DNA of 64,000 nt from Pseudomonas sp. UBA5706 (GTDB lineage Bacteria; Pseudomonadota; Gammaproteobacteria; Pseudomonadales; Pseudomonadaceae), in the NCBI RefSeq assembly GCF_002419965.1, contig NZ_DIHC01000031.1:1-64000 (forward strand), in the 5' to 3' direction. The notes under the pieces are model-generated. The model worked only from the letters and a program-made list of their open reading frames with translations, did no database searches and was not told where the DNA came from. The translations under genes and the position numbers were made by a program. Below, in pieces: positions 24,452 through 33,573 of this stretch (within the stretch, counting starts at the first letter, position 1; each line of letters begins with the position of its first letter).

Positions 24452-27400
24452 GCCAGGACCGCCTTTGAATCCACGGTGCCGATGACTTGCACCCCGCGAT
24501 TTGCCAGATCGTCGGTGTGATCAGCTGTCAGCTTTATGTACTTGCTGATGTATTCGAAGTTGGTTTTCATCTCATCGCGCAGACCCCGCAGCTCAGAGAC
24601 CGTAGCGGCATCGCCTCCAGACGTATCAGATAGCGATGACCTGGACCGATACGCCTGACTCGGCGCGCTGAAGTCCAGCACCGGCCCCCCCGTTGCGAAC
24701 GCCGGGATCTGCAGCGCATTCATCTGATCGAGCAGACCGGTGCCATACGCCTGAACCGCAGCGGCTGTCATCACGTACTCGCCATTGGAAAGGCGGGCCA
24801 GAATGCTGTCGCTTGTGCCCGTTCCTGGTCCGCTGATGAGTCCGCCGGTTGCATAGCCGGCCTTGACGGCCTGCCCTGCCCCTTTGGCCGCATTGGCGAT
24901 CGCCTGAGCCAACTGGTCATAGGTGATTGCGCCGCTCGCCAGTTGCCCCACCCAGTAGGCTTTGCCGGGCGCATCCGACGCCCTGCCGAGCACGTCGTTA
25001 TAAACACTCTCGACCAGCGCGCCGTTGGTTGTAGGACTGGCGGCGGTCGCTTTCCCGCCTATACCCGCGAGGGCAGCCACCACCGAGGCGTTCATCGCGT
25101 TGATCGCGGCCGTAACCCCTAGAATGGAGTTGCCCACGCCATCCAGCGCATCCAGTTGCGACTGAGCAAATGCAAGCTGTGCGTCGAACTGGGCGGTCTG
25201 GGCGTCGTAGTTTTTCTTCGCCAGATCGAGCTGATCCTGCAGCGCCTTTACCGTTTTTTCGGCATTGGTGAGCTGCCGGCCGTTGAGCAAGTTCAGTTCG
25301 GCCACTACATTGGCTGTGCGACGTTGATCGCGGTTGAAATCCTCAAGCGACGAATACAAGTCGGTGCTGTTGCTCCCGACAGTATCCAACGCATCGGCCA
25401 AGCCGCTGAAATTTGCCAGCGAACCACCGGCGCGCGCTGTTGCCAGAGCGCTTTGCAGCGTGGCCTGCGCCTGACTGCGCAGCATCTTCACTGCTTCGTC
25501 GGAATCCCCACGCAACGCCTTGAGCGCCGCACCCAGGTCATTGCTGATACCAGTCAGGTCGGTGACTTTGGTATTGGCAGTGCTGAGCATGTCGTTCAGC
25601 GACGTAACCCGAGCGTTGTAAGCCTCAGTCACCAGTTTCTGCTGAGCAGATATGGAACGCTGCAAGGCGCTGAAGGCGTTGTTAGCACCCAGCATCAACG
25701 CATCCGTAATCTTCTGGGCGGCATCGGCCGCTGCCTGTTGAGCATCGAGCGAAGCTTGCTGCGCCTGCTGCGCCTGCTGAGCCTTCTGATCCAGCGTCGA
25801 ATAGTACGAATCGGCATTGGTTGCCAGACCCACCAAGGTGGCAAACATCGCCTGACCCGCAGCAGTCGTGACGTCAATGTCCTTGACCATGTCTCGGTAC
25901 GCAGTCCGGGTATCAGGCAGGTTTAGCCCCAAACCAGCAAACGCGTTTTTCAGGCTCTTCGTCAGATCAGCGAATTGCTCATCAGCGGTATAGAACTTCG
26001 AGTAGTAATTCCCTACCGCCGTATTGAGTGCATCAACTTTATCCTTCGCGGTCGCCGTGGTGGTGTCCAGGTCGGACATGGCTGCGATCATGCTCAATAT
26101 CGAGTCAGATGCCATTAACCCGGTGTTGTCGAGTTTCAGGGTGTTGACGCCGATCAGCGACAGCGCATCGTTGACCCCATTAAAGCGAGTGAACACGCCT
26201 TCGATCGCTTTGATGACTTCGTCGGCGGTCGTGTCCCAACTGTTCGCAAAGTCGGTGAACTGGGCCTTGAAATAATCAGGCAGTGACTTCGAACTCACGA
26301 TCGCCTTCGCGAGGAAGGTGCCCATGATGTCATCGTAGTTGTGCTGCAGGGCCTCGGCGGCATCGGCCGCATTGAATTGCTGATGAATGTTCAGATCGTC
26401 CAGGCCGCCGCCGTCGATGGTTGCACCGAAGGTGGTGGAGTACTTCCCGGACGTTTTGCGCACCTGCATCATGTCGTATGCATAAACATCTGCACCGTTG
26501 CCCAGCGCGTCGTAAAGCATTCCGAGCGTGCTGGTGAATTTCGCAACGGTTGCGTCCATCTGTGCATCGATACTCGCACCGTATTTAGGCGCCTTGGTCT
26601 GCCACCCCTGGACGATGCCGGCTGAGCTGTAAGACCCGTTTGAATAGGTGCCCTGCCCTGACGTGCTGAGGTCCGGGTATTTCTCGCCGCTGCCAAACAG
26701 CTTGCTCGACGCAAACGACCCAACGACGGCGCCGATTGCTGCGCCAATGGCAGTGCCGATCACGGGCACAACGGAGCCGATAGCAGCCCCCGCTGCAGCA
26801 AATCCTGCGGTAGTTGCGCCGCCTTTGAGGCCGTACTGCTGAAAGGAGCTGATGACCGAATAAACCGCCCCGACATAGCTCAACGTACTGCTGAGCGCAG
26901 ACAAGCTCGATGACGCGTTGGCAGACGACACCCAACTGCCAAACTGGGCGCCGGTGTACCCTGCCTGCGACGCGCCCGCCGCGAGACTTGCCGCCGCATT
27001 GCTTGCGGTTGCCGATCCGGTGGTAAACGCGCTGGTAATGGTCGCACCCAGATAGTCCGCGCCGTTACTGAACGCACCCTGGATGCCGCCAAGAATACCG
27101 TCGCTACCCGACCAGCCCGACATGACCGCCTGACCGAATTTACTGCCGGCAACTGAAACGACGCTGCTGGCATTGTTGAGCAGGGAACTGATCCCACCGC
27201 CTCCTGCCGAGCCCGCATCTCCAAAAAGGCCGGTGGATTGCGCAGCGGCACCACCGATACCAAGTGCGCTCGCAAACTGCACGATGATGGGCTTGGTAAT
27301 TGCCATGTGCAGCATCTCGGCCAGGAACTGCCGGAAACTGTCCTTGAGCGTGGTCATGAAGTTGCCGGACTTGCTCAGAATCGACTTCCACATGTCCGCG

Positions 27401-30072
27401 AAAGCACTGTCCACGCGATCCACAGCGCCTTCGGTGAACTGGCCCCATGCGGTGGCAGATGCCTGATTGTGCTGATACTCCAATCCAAGACGCTGCAGTG
27501 CGTCCCGGTAGGCGTCCGCACGTTCCGGGTACAGCTCCATGGCTTTGGTAAGCGCGTCCTGGTCTTGCGTGTAGTCCCGCAGCAGCTTGCTGGAGGGATA
27601 CAGGCGATCAATGATGCTGCCAGCATCAGACGCCTGCTTGGCGACCTTTATCGCTTCCTGCTGCGCCTGGGTGGCATCCAGCAGCTGCTGATACTCCTGG
27701 CTGCCGACTTCGATATTCCGGCCAGCCAGCGCGACCTGCATTGCCTTCTGCACGTTGTACTGTTCGAGCGCAGCGGTACCTTCCAACGTCGCCTTGGCCT
27801 GGGCAAGCAGATCACTGGTTTCCTTGCCGAGGTCGTACGCCGCCTTGCTGACTGCCAACTGATCCTGCGCGTCCATCTGCGCCTTGATCTTCGACGTCAC
27901 TTCGGCCCGAGCGCCTGCGCCCGTTTTGAGCAGCGCTTCTTCGACCTTTTGCTGCAGGGTGAATTCGCGGGTCTTATCGACGCCCGCCAGATAAGCTGCC
28001 GCCAAGCCAGTCGCCGACTGGATGGCGATATCAGCCTGCGCCTTGAGATCCGCCAGTGCCTTCTTGCGTGCATCCTCTTCCGAGGCTGCTTTTTTGGTTG
28101 CGGCCGTTGCGGCGTTAGTTGCCTCGGTGGCCTTTTTCTCAGCTTCTTTCTGAGCGTCGATGGCCTTGGCGCGGTCGCGGATTTTCGCCGAAAGAGCGCT
28201 TTCTACCGGGATTTTGTTCTCGGTGATAAAGGTGTTGGCTTGCTCTACCGCCGTTTTGTCCTGAAGCTTTGTAAGCTGCTGGTCCAGCGTACCGAGGTAT
28301 TTGTTCGCCGCCTCGTTGGCAACCTGGTCAGCATCAGCCTTGTCTTGCGTTGGCTTTACGGTCGCGCCCATCTCCTGCCGGTAGGCCGACACTCGATCCT
28401 TCAGTTGCCCGGTCTTGACGTCGAGCGTGCTGACTTGCCCCGCCGCCTCACGCAGGCTGCGCATGCCCTCCTCAGGAACATGAAAGCGCTTCTGGATGTC
28501 ATCCAGCGTATCCGAGAAGCCCTTACCCGAGTTGCGAGCTGTTTCGAACTCGCCGGCGATCCGGGTACCCACCGTACTGCCCAGTACCTGACGGGTAGTT
28601 TTGAGGAAGTCGCTGTAAGCGTCCCCCGCCTCGCCTGCCGCCTGTTCCTGCTGCCGCAGCGCAGTGACGATCGTCGCTTGCTGCTGATCCTTGGTCAGCG
28701 CCTGGAACTCTTTGCGCAGCTCGGCAATTGGACGCTTGAGATCTTCAAGGCTGGCACCGGCATCCTTGGCATTGCCGCCCATCGTGAGAAAGGCGATACC
28801 GGCGCCGACAGCCAACGCCGCAAGCCCGGCAGGACCGCCCAGCAGCGCAAGAACCTCACCCGACGCAGCCTTCAGCCCAGCCTGAGCAACCGCCACCTGT
28901 GCGGTTGCGTTACGCTCGGCCATCCGGGCCTCGGCCAATTGCAGCGACAGTTGGGTCTGCACTGCGGTACCGCGTGCGGATACGGCTTCCTTCTCCGCAA
29001 GGACCACCGCTGTCTGCGCGGCTTGCTGGTTCGCCAACGCGACTTCAACTGCGCTCGCTGCTTGAGCGATGTTGGCCGTTCTCGCCGTAACGCTTGCCGC
29101 CGTGCTGCTCGCGAGACTGCTCAAATAGCCAGCGAACGATGCGGCGACTTTACCGCCCATGACCACGGCCAGCACATTGAAGTGCTCGACCAGAAAGCCC
29201 ACGGCAGAGCCGATGGTTTCCAGGGCACCGTCATCAGACATGGCCGTCAGCCGCTGCGTGACGCTTTCAATGCTCGGCAGCAAGCCGACGACCAACTGGC
29301 GAGCAGCACCGTCGAATGATCCTTCCAGATTCTTGAACGCGACATTGGACTGCACCAGGCGATCAACCTGAAAGTCACTCAGGATCCGTCCTGTCCGTTC
29401 TGCCTGATCACCGAACTGCTGAAACCCGGCACCGTTATTTTTCAACAGCGGTATCAGGCCGGTAGCCTCATCAGCCATGGCCTCCATGTAGGTGGTCATC
29501 TGCTGCTGGGTCAAACCTGCTTTTTCAAGCGAGTTGTAATACAGCTGCAAGGCCTCTGGACCAGAGAGCTTGGCAAACTGCTGGGCAGTGACTCCAACGC
29601 GCGGCGCGATCTCTTTGAAGAAATCCGACATCTCGCCGCCGCCGCGCTGGATGAACTCACCCACCCGGTCGTTGGTGTCTTTGAAGATGTCGGACAGCTT
29701 GTCTTGCTCAATGCCGACTGTCTTTGCGCCGGCTGCAAGGCGCTGAAAAGTCGATACGGAGGTGTTCGACAAAGCCGCGAGGTTCTTGATCTCCTGGGCA
29801 TACTCAGAGGTCTTGACCGTGATCGCGACCAACCCCGCAACCGACGCCGCCGCCGCGATCCCAATGCCCGTAAAAGCGCTACTGACGGCTTTCTGCAGCA
29901 CACTGGCATTGGCTTCGGTTCGGTCAAACGCCTTGTCTACCCGCCCCAGGCTGGAGTCGATTTTGTCAGCAGCCTGAGCCACCGAAGACTCCCCGCGCGC
30001 GATCTCCTGCCGTAACTGGGCAGTGGTGGCCTCGATTCGGACCAGCATGCCCTGAACGTCGGCGTCAGCCAT
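24448..30072 (-). CDS. Tail length tape-measure protein
   Basis: The largest gene of the window, 1874 residues, sets tail length in long-tailed phages. The N-terminal third is helical and contains the hydrophobic segments typical of tape measures. A Gly/Ala-rich membrane-active stretch (GAAIGSVVPVIGTAIGAAIGAVVGSF) lies near residue 1110. Long coiled coils follow, and VYNDVLGRASDAPGKAYWVGQLASG near residue 1715 looks like a DUF4214 domain. MADADVQGM is chosen as start because GGAGGAAGGG lies directly before it; the longer ORF runs through a terminator hairpin. Confidence 0.93.
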   Translation of the reverse strand: MADADVQGMLVRIEATTAQLRQEIARGESSVAQAADKIDSSLGRVDKAFDRTEANASVLQKAVSSAFTGIGIAAAASVAGLVAITVKTSEYAQEIKNLAALSNTSVSTFQRLAAGAKTVGIEQDKLSDIFKDTNDRVGEFIQRGGGEMSDFFKEIAPRVGVTAQQFAKLSGPEALQLYYNSLEKAGLTQQQMTTYMEAMADEATGLIPLLKNNGAGFQQFGDQAERTGRILSDFQVDRLVQSNVAFKNLEGSFDGAARQLVVGLLPSIESVTQRLTAMSDDGALETIGSAVGFLVEHFNVLAVVMGGKVAASFAGYLSSLASSTAASVTARTANIAQAASAVEVALANQQAAQTAVVLAEKEAVSARGTAVQTQLSLQLAEARMAERNATAQVAVAQAGLKAASGEVLALLGGPAGLAALAVGAGIAFLTMGGNAKDAGASLEDLKRPIAELRKEFQALTKDQQQATIVTALRQQEQAAGEAGDAYSDFLKTTRQVLGSTVGTRIAGEFETARNSGKGFSDTLDDIQKRFHVPEEGMRSLREAAGQVSTLDVKTGQLKDRVSAYRQEMGATVKPTQDKADADQVANEAANKYLGTLDQQLTKLQDKTAVEQANTFITENKIPVESALSAKIRDRAKAIDAQKEAEKKATEATNAATAATKKAASEEDARKKALADLKAQADIAIQSATGLAAAYLAGVDKTREFTLQQKVEEALLKTGAGARAEVTSKIKAQMDAQDQLAVSKAAYDLGKETSDLLAQAKATLEGTAALEQYNVQKAMQVALAGRNIEVGSQEYQQLLDATQAQQEAIKVAKQASDAGSIIDRLYPSSKLLRDYTQDQDALTKAMELYPERADAYRDALQRLGLEYQHNQASATAWGQFTEGAVDRVDSAFADMWKSILSKSGNFMTTLKDSFRQFLAEMLHMAITKPIIVQFASALGIGGAAAQSTGLFGDAGSAGGGGISSLLNNASSVVSVAGSKFGQAVMSGWSGSDGILGGIQGAFSNGADYLGATITSAFTTGSATASNAAASLAAGASQAGYTGAQFGSWVSSANASSSLSALSSTLSYVGAVYSVISSFQQYGLKGGATTAGFAAAGAAIGSVVPVIGTAIGAAIGAVVGSFASSKLFGSGEKYPDLSTSGQGTYSNGSYSSAGIVQGWQTKAPKYGASIDAQMDATVAKFTSTLGMLYDALGNGADVYAYDMMQVRKTSGKYSTTFGATIDGGGLDDLNIHQQFNAADAAEALQHNYDDIMGTFLAKAIVSSKSLPDYFKAQFTDFANSWDTTADEVIKAIEGVFTRFNGVNDALSLIGVNTLKLDNTGLMASDSILSMIAAMSDLDTTTATAKDKVDALNTAVGNYYSKFYTADEQFADLTKSLKNAFAGLGLNLPDTRTAYRDMVKDIDVTTAAGQAMFATLVGLATNADSYYSTLDQKAQQAQQAQQASLDAQQAAADAAQKITDALMLGANNAFSALQRSISAQQKLVTEAYNARVTSLNDMLSTANTKVTDLTGISNDLGAALKALRGDSDEAVKMLRSQAQATLQSALATARAGGSLANFSGLADALDTVGSNSTDLYSSLEDFNRDQRRTANVVAELNLLNGRQLTNAEKTVKALQDQLDLAKKNYDAQTAQFDAQLAFAQSQLDALDGVGNSILGVTAAINAMNASVVAALAGIGGKATAASPTTNGALVESVYNDVLGRASDAPGKAYWVGQLASGAITYDQLAQAIANAAKGAGQAVKAGYATGGLISGPGTGTSDSILARLSNGEYVMTAAAVQAYGTGLLDQMNALQIPAFATGGPVLDFSAPSQAYRSRSSLSDTSGGDAATVSELRGLRDEMKTNFEYISKYIKLTADHTDDLANRGVQVIGTVDSKAVLA

Positions 30073-30096
30073 TTCCCTTCCTCCAGGCGTAAAAAA

Positions 30097-30112
30097 ACCC
30101 GCCGAAGCGGGT
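30097..30112 (-). terminator. Terminator-like hairpin before the tape-measure gene
   Basis: ACCCGC-CGAA-GCGGGT followed on the minus strand by T7, about 20 nt before the tape-measure ribosome site. It separates the tail chaperone genes from the tape measure. Confidence 0.75.
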
Positions 30113-30123
30113 GTGACAGGCAA

Positions 30124-30728
30124 CTACAGAGACGAGCCTTTGCGGCTCATTGCGGCGACTCGAAACCCCATCTTCACTTCCTTGGCAACGCGGCCAGCCT
30201 CTGGCTTTTCCGAAGGTTTGCCAAAGGGGTTGGTGTCGATCAGGAACTGCCGCCTGGTTTCCCACGCGATCAGGATCTCAATGACTGGTGTGTTCCAGGC
30301 TTCAGTCGCCGTCCAGCCGAGCCAGCCGGTCGCCATCTTGAAAAGGTCGTCGACGTAGCTGCCGTTGCCTTCGCGGGCTACACGTTTCCCGATTCAGCCT
30401 CGGCTTCCAGTTCGGCTTCGGTTTTGCCGGCTGGGTTGAGCAGCGCCTTAAGGAAAGGGATCACCTGAGTGCCCACTGCATCGACCCCACCTTCGTAAAC
30501 GGCCTCTTCAACCGCCTCGAGTTCTTTGCGCTTGTTGGTATCGATGCTCGAACCTGCAGCGATGACGAAGGCGATGCCGCCCAGATGAGCGGAGCCGACC
30601 GCGCTCATGGCGGGCAGCAAGCCGCCGAAACGGTTTTCGATTGCGCGCACGGCACGCAGCGACGGTTTCAGCGTGTAGGTGGTGGAACCTGTGGTGACTT
30701 CGATGGTGCCGTGATTGGTCTTGGACAT
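30124..30728 (-). CDS. Tail assembly chaperone G-T fusion made by -1 frameshift
   Basis: The frame at 30124-30336 (WLGWTATEAWNTPVIEILIAWETRRQFL) is in the -1 frame relative to the upstream chaperone gene and is open back to just upstream of a slippery heptamer. Frameshifting at 30384-30390 would join 115 residues of the first product to 16 linking and 70 further residues, giving about 201. This mirrors lambda gpG and gpGT, where the T part recruits the tail tube protein. The position just before the tape measure is also the same as in lambda. An independent start at ATG 30336 is possible but has no clear ribosome site. Confidence 0.75.
30378..30728 (-). CDS. Tail assembly chaperone (lambda G-like)
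   Basis: This 116-residue protein binds the tape measure during tail assembly. Its segment TTYTLKPSLRAVRAIENRFGGL resembles GTA gp10-like tail proteins. It ends EAEAESGNV, with the slippery site two codons before the stop. Most ribosomes should end here, and a minority would make the longer fusion. Confidence 0.8.
   Translation of the reverse strand: MSKTNHGTIEVTTGSTTYTLKPSLRAVRAIENRFGGLLPAMSAVGSAHLGGIAFVIAAGSSIDTNKRKELEAVEEAVYEGGVDAVGTQVIPFLKALLNPAGKTEAELEAEAESGNV
30384..30390 (-). promoter_or_regulatory. Slippery heptamer for -1 ribosomal frameshift
   Basis: On the minus strand G GGA AAC in the zero frame, of the form X XXY YYZ, is followed by GTG TAG. A -1 slip there opens the downstream chaperone frame; the only earlier -1 frame stop (TGA) lies just upstream of the heptamer, so the slip must occur at or near it. 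Confidence 0.75.
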
Positions 30729-30758
30729 GGATGCTCTCTCGATTCAAGGGATACAAAA

Positions 30759-30778
30759 ACGCCCCTTAAGCGGGGCGT
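30759..30778 (-). terminator. Terminator-like hairpin before the tail chaperone gene
   Basis: ACGCCCC / GGGGCGT with a 6-nt loop, followed on the minus strand by TTTTTG, lies between the tail tube gene and the chaperone gene. Confidence 0.7.
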
Positions 30779-30799
30779 ATAAGCGGGGTTGGGTGACGA

Positions 30800-31273
30800 T
30801 TACGCGCCAGGCAGGGCTTCGTAGATATCCGAGTTGATGCCCAGGGTTACCTTGCGCATCAGCACACCCGCGACCGTGATGCCGGACTTCTTGTTGCTCA
30901 TGACCTTGGCTGCGAAATAGTCGGTCTCGCCGTCGACATACACGACCTTGATCGGGTAGTCATAACGCGAGCGATCGAGGAAGGCCTCGACGAGCTTTAG
31001 CTGACCGGCGTCGCCGGAGTCGAAACCGATGCTGACCTCACACGACCCTGCATCGGCGAGACCTTTGAGGTGCTTGGCTCGACCCGACGCGAGCGGCGAG
31101 AAGCTGACATCGCCAATGGTGTCGCCGTAATCGCCGATGCCATCGACTTCGCCGACTTCGACATACGTCAGGCCGGCCAGCAGCGTCAGCGCAGCGGCAT
31201 GATCTTTTGGAAGGTCGGCAGTCAGGCGCGGACCGATGTAGATCCGCGTCTCGGCGCCAGTATTGATAGACAT
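30800..31273 (-). CDS. Major tail (tube) protein
   Basis: A 157-residue protein located between the tail terminator and the chaperones, the usual place of the tail tube gene. It is predicted to be beta-rich (YVEVGEVDGIGDYGDTIGDVSFSPL ... KVVYVDGETDYFAAKVMS), as tube proteins are. A terminator-like hairpin follows it, consistent with high expression of a stand-alone abundant protein. Confidence 0.82.
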   Translation of the reverse strand: MSINTGAETRIYIGPRLTADLPKDHAAALTLLAGLTYVEVGEVDGIGDYGDTIGDVSFSPLASGRAKHLKGLADAGSCEVSIGFDSGDAGQLKLVEAFLDRSRYDYPIKVVYVDGETDYFAAKVMSNKKSGITVAGVLMRKVTLGINSDIYEALPGA

Positions 31274-31328
31274 GGGGAGTCCTCCTGGGGACAGGTGAAT
31301 AAGCCGCGCTGCGGCGAAGGTATTGGGT

Positions 31329-31712
31329 TTAATGTTCGGTCAGGACGCGCAGCGTGACGCTGCCCTGATACGTCACGCCATCAGAATCCCGCTGGGCTTG
31401 CTTGCGCTCGACGCGGATGGAGACCACCCGGCCCATTTCAAGCGGAAGGTCGCGCTGATGAAGCGCTGCGTCGATCTCGCCCAAGATCCGCTTGACCTGC
31501 TCCTGACCTTTGAAGTCGCTCCAGACGGTCAGGTAAAACAACCGCGTGTCACGGCGTTTAGCCAGGATGTCGCTCGGGATGGAAATCTCTGAATCAAGCG
31601 ACACATACGGCTTTGCCTGGTCCATGGGCGCGCCGTCAAACACAGGACAGGTCAACTCAGCTTCAAGCCGGGCAAACAGCGCAACCTGCAGCGCGAAGGA
31701 GGGATCAGCCAT
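31329..31712 (-). CDS. DUF3168-like tail terminator/completion protein
   Basis: A 127-residue protein with the features of the DUF3168 / lambda U group: an N-terminal helix (FALQVALFARLEAEL), the segment KPYVSLDSEISIPSD and a C-terminal beta sheet (QGSVTLRVLTEH). These proteins cap the tail tube. It overlaps the upstream gene by 8 bp. Confidence 0.75.
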   Translation of the reverse strand: MADPSFALQVALFARLEAELTCPVFDGAPMDQAKPYVSLDSEISIPSDILAKRRDTRLFYLTVWSDFKGQEQVKRILGEIDAALHQRDLPLEMGRVVSIRVERKQAQRDSDGVTYQGSVTLRVLTEH

Positions 31713-32205
31713 CGGTCACCCCTTCGCTTGCGCGCCTGAGCGTGTTGCTGACCGCCGCCCGAATGTGCGCCAGGATGATCTCCCGGTTGACGTCGTACGC
31801 GGGGCGCAACCAAGGGTGTGCGGGACGTGCCGGGATGTCGGGGTATTTGCCGAAGAAGTTCGAGCCATCCGATTTATTGGTGACCCGCTTCGTACGCCCG
31901 CCCGAGCGCTTGCCCTCGGTGTACGCTTTGGTGCCGTACTCGATAAAGCGCAGGTAAAAGTAACGCTTGTTCGCCTTCTTGCCGCGCAGGCCGATCTGAG
32001 CGTCCAGACCGCTTTTGGCGACGAAGGCCGTCAGCGCCGCAGCACCCTCCCCTGTGTCTTTGGGAATCAGCTCCTGCATGGTTGCCAGCACTGTGTCAGC
32101 CGCCTTTTGCATCGCAGGACGAAGCTCGTTATCGATGTTCTGATGGATGTTGCGCAGGGTCTTGCGCAACTTGAAGTCACCGGACAGACGAGAGCGCCGG
32201 CCCAC
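31705..32205 (-). CDS. HK97 gp10-like neck/tail protein
   Basis: A 166-residue protein with GTG start. AMQKAADTVLATMQELIPKDTGEGAAAL and YFYLRFIEYGT plus PAHPWLRPAYD are the recognisable HK97 gp10 family segments. It is expected at the head-tail interface. It lies 2 bp behind the small ORF at 32208. Confidence 0.8.
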   Translation of the reverse strand: MGRRSRLSGDFKLRKTLRNIHQNIDNELRPAMQKAADTVLATMQELIPKDTGEGAAALTAFVAKSGLDAQIGLRGKKANKRYFYLRFIEYGTKAYTEGKRSGGRTKRVTNKSDGSNFFGKYPDIPARPAHPWLRPAYDVNREIILAHIRAAVSNTLRRASEGVTDG

Positions 32206-32207
32206 GA

Positions 32208-32375
32208 TTATTCACCTTCAGCGGGCTTACGCTTCGCTGCAGGTTTGCCATCCACTTGCTCAGCGACCTTACGCTCGATCAGCTCCTGAGCCTTTTCGTC
32301 TGGCACCTCGAAATCTTCGCCCTTTTCGACCTTGAGGCTCGGCCCGGAGAGGTTCGCCAATGCACGTAATTTCAT
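32208..32375 (-). CDS. Small charged phage protein
   Basis: This 55-codon gene lies between the head-tail joining and gp10-like genes. It starts MKLRALANLSGPSLKVEKGEDFEVP and ends with a Lys/Pro/Glu-rich tail (KPAAKRKPAEGE). GGAAACAA lies before the ATG. Similar short genes occur at this place in related phages, but I know no function. Confidence 0.6.
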   Translation of the reverse strand: MKLRALANLSGPSLKVEKGEDFEVPDEKAQELIERKVAEQVDGKPAAKRKPAEGE

Positions 32376-32390
32376 GGGTTGTTTCCTTCG

Positions 32391-32711
32391 TTATGGGTTT
32401 GGAACATTGGAGCAAAGCAGCCGGAGCATCACGCGGCCGGCATCGGGCAGAGCTGCTTCGATCAGGTACGTGGTGTCGCCGCACCTTATGCGCATACCGG
32501 CCACGATGGTTTTACGGAAACGCACGCGGATTTCAGCGGTGACCACCGCCGTCAGCTGATCGGCCACCGCTGCTATGCGCCCTGTAGGGATGGTGATTTC
32601 GGCCCACACCTTGCCGACGTCTGTCCAGGTGACGGAAGAGCCACCGCCTGGACGCTTCACCGTTTCCGACTTCAGTAGCGAACAACGACGATCCAGCGGA
32701 CCTACTCGCAT
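32391..32711 (-). CDS. Head-tail joining protein (SPP1 gp16 type)
   Basis: A 106-residue protein starting MRVGPLDRRCSLLK, which with WTDVGKVWAEITIPTGR and RFRKTIVAGMRIRCGDTTYLIEA fits the head-tail stopper family. It seals filled heads and joins the tail. The start is chosen over a longer ORF that overlaps the connector gene. Confidence 0.8.
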   Translation of the reverse strand: MRVGPLDRRCSLLKSETVKRPGGGSSVTWTDVGKVWAEITIPTGRIAAVADQLTAVVTAEIRVRFRKTIVAGMRIRCGDTTYLIEAALPDAGRVMLRLLCSNVPNP

Positions 32712-32712
32712 A

Positions 32713-33264
32713 TCAGAACCTCGGTGGCACGGTGATCGGGGCCAACAATGTGTCGAGCATCGACGACGGCAGTTCAGCGAGGATGGTGCCGACCACCAAC
32801 GTCTCCCGGTTTTCATGCGCCGTGGCCGCCTGCATCAGCAACCAAGTGCGCACCGACGGGTAGACGCCGAGGTCGGTACCGGCCTGGTAGCGAATCAGCA
32901 AGTCACCGCCCGGACGCCCGTCGGGGAAGTACAGGAAGCTTTCCCGGCCCCGATTGCGCAGGTGATGCGCAACGTCCAGTGGGTCGACGGCACCGTCGTC
33001 CCGAATGCGGCCGATGGAAACGATGGCCGTGGCCTGGCCGACATCGAGCGCATGTCCCGAACCGTAGTGCGCGGGCCACTCTTCTTCGTATTCGGCCAGT
33101 TGGATACCGGCGCCGGTGCGCTCTTCAGCCTGCGCGGTGACGCCGGGAATGATCAGACCCTCGATCAGCTCCGGTACCGTGTCCTCCGGATCCAGGCGGC
33201 ACTGATAGGCCACCTGTTCCAGCTTCAGTACCGGCTCACCGATGTACGCAATGCGCCGGGCCAT
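32713..33264 (-). CDS. Head-tail connector protein (gp6-like)
   Basis: A 183-residue protein in the connector position between capsid and stopper. It is mostly helical with segments LEQVAYQCRLDPEDTVPELIEGLIIPGVTAQAEERTG and VRTWLLMQAATAHENRET, as in the HK97 gp6 family of adaptor proteins that form the ring below the portal. Confidence 0.78.
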   Translation of the reverse strand: MARRIAYIGEPVLKLEQVAYQCRLDPEDTVPELIEGLIIPGVTAQAEERTGAGIQLAEYEEEWPAHYGSGHALDVGQATAIVSIGRIRDDGAVDPLDVAHHLRNRGRESFLYFPDGRPGGDLLIRYQAGTDLGVYPSVRTWLLMQAATAHENRETLVVGTILAELPSSMLDTLLAPITVPPRF

Positions 33265-33266
33265 GC

Positions 33267-33530
33267 TTACGGCTTCTCGTCTTTGGTGTCAGTGTCCGAG
33301 TCGGTGCTCTTGCTCTCGTCCACGTCTTTGACAGGCGAAGTGCCAAGCCCCTTGTCGGTTGCCGACGTATCCGATTTGGTGCCGGTACCGGATTTCTTGC
33401 CCTTCTTGTACGCCTCCGCAACGTCCGACTTGATCAGGTCTTCAGCTCGCTCAGCTTCAAATCCCGCCGTTTCACCCACGCCGTAGCCGCGCCACGACTT
33501 CAGGAACGTGACGATAGTTGGTTTGCTCAT
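33267..33530 (-). CDS. Small Lys/Ser/Asp-rich phage protein
   Basis: An 87-residue protein between capsid and connector genes. The first half (IVTFLKSWRGYGVGETAGFEAERAEDLIKSDVAEAY) resembles a short module often found after HK97-type capsid genes. The second half is low-complexity Lys/Ser/Thr/Asp and probably disordered. Function unknown; it may be a capsid accessory factor. Confidence 0.65.
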   Translation of the reverse strand: MSKPTIVTFLKSWRGYGVGETAGFEAERAEDLIKSDVAEAYKKGKKSGTGTKSDTSATDKGLGTSPVKDVDESKSTDSDTDTKDEKP

Positions 33531-33573
33531 GGTTGTTTCCTCAAAGACCGGCCCCGTGATTCGAGGCCGGTAA

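Noticed and set aside
27238..29319. Long plus-strand ORF opposite the tape-measure gene
   Set aside because: It is the antisense of a high-GC coding region, has no start signals, and its product has no recognisable motifs.
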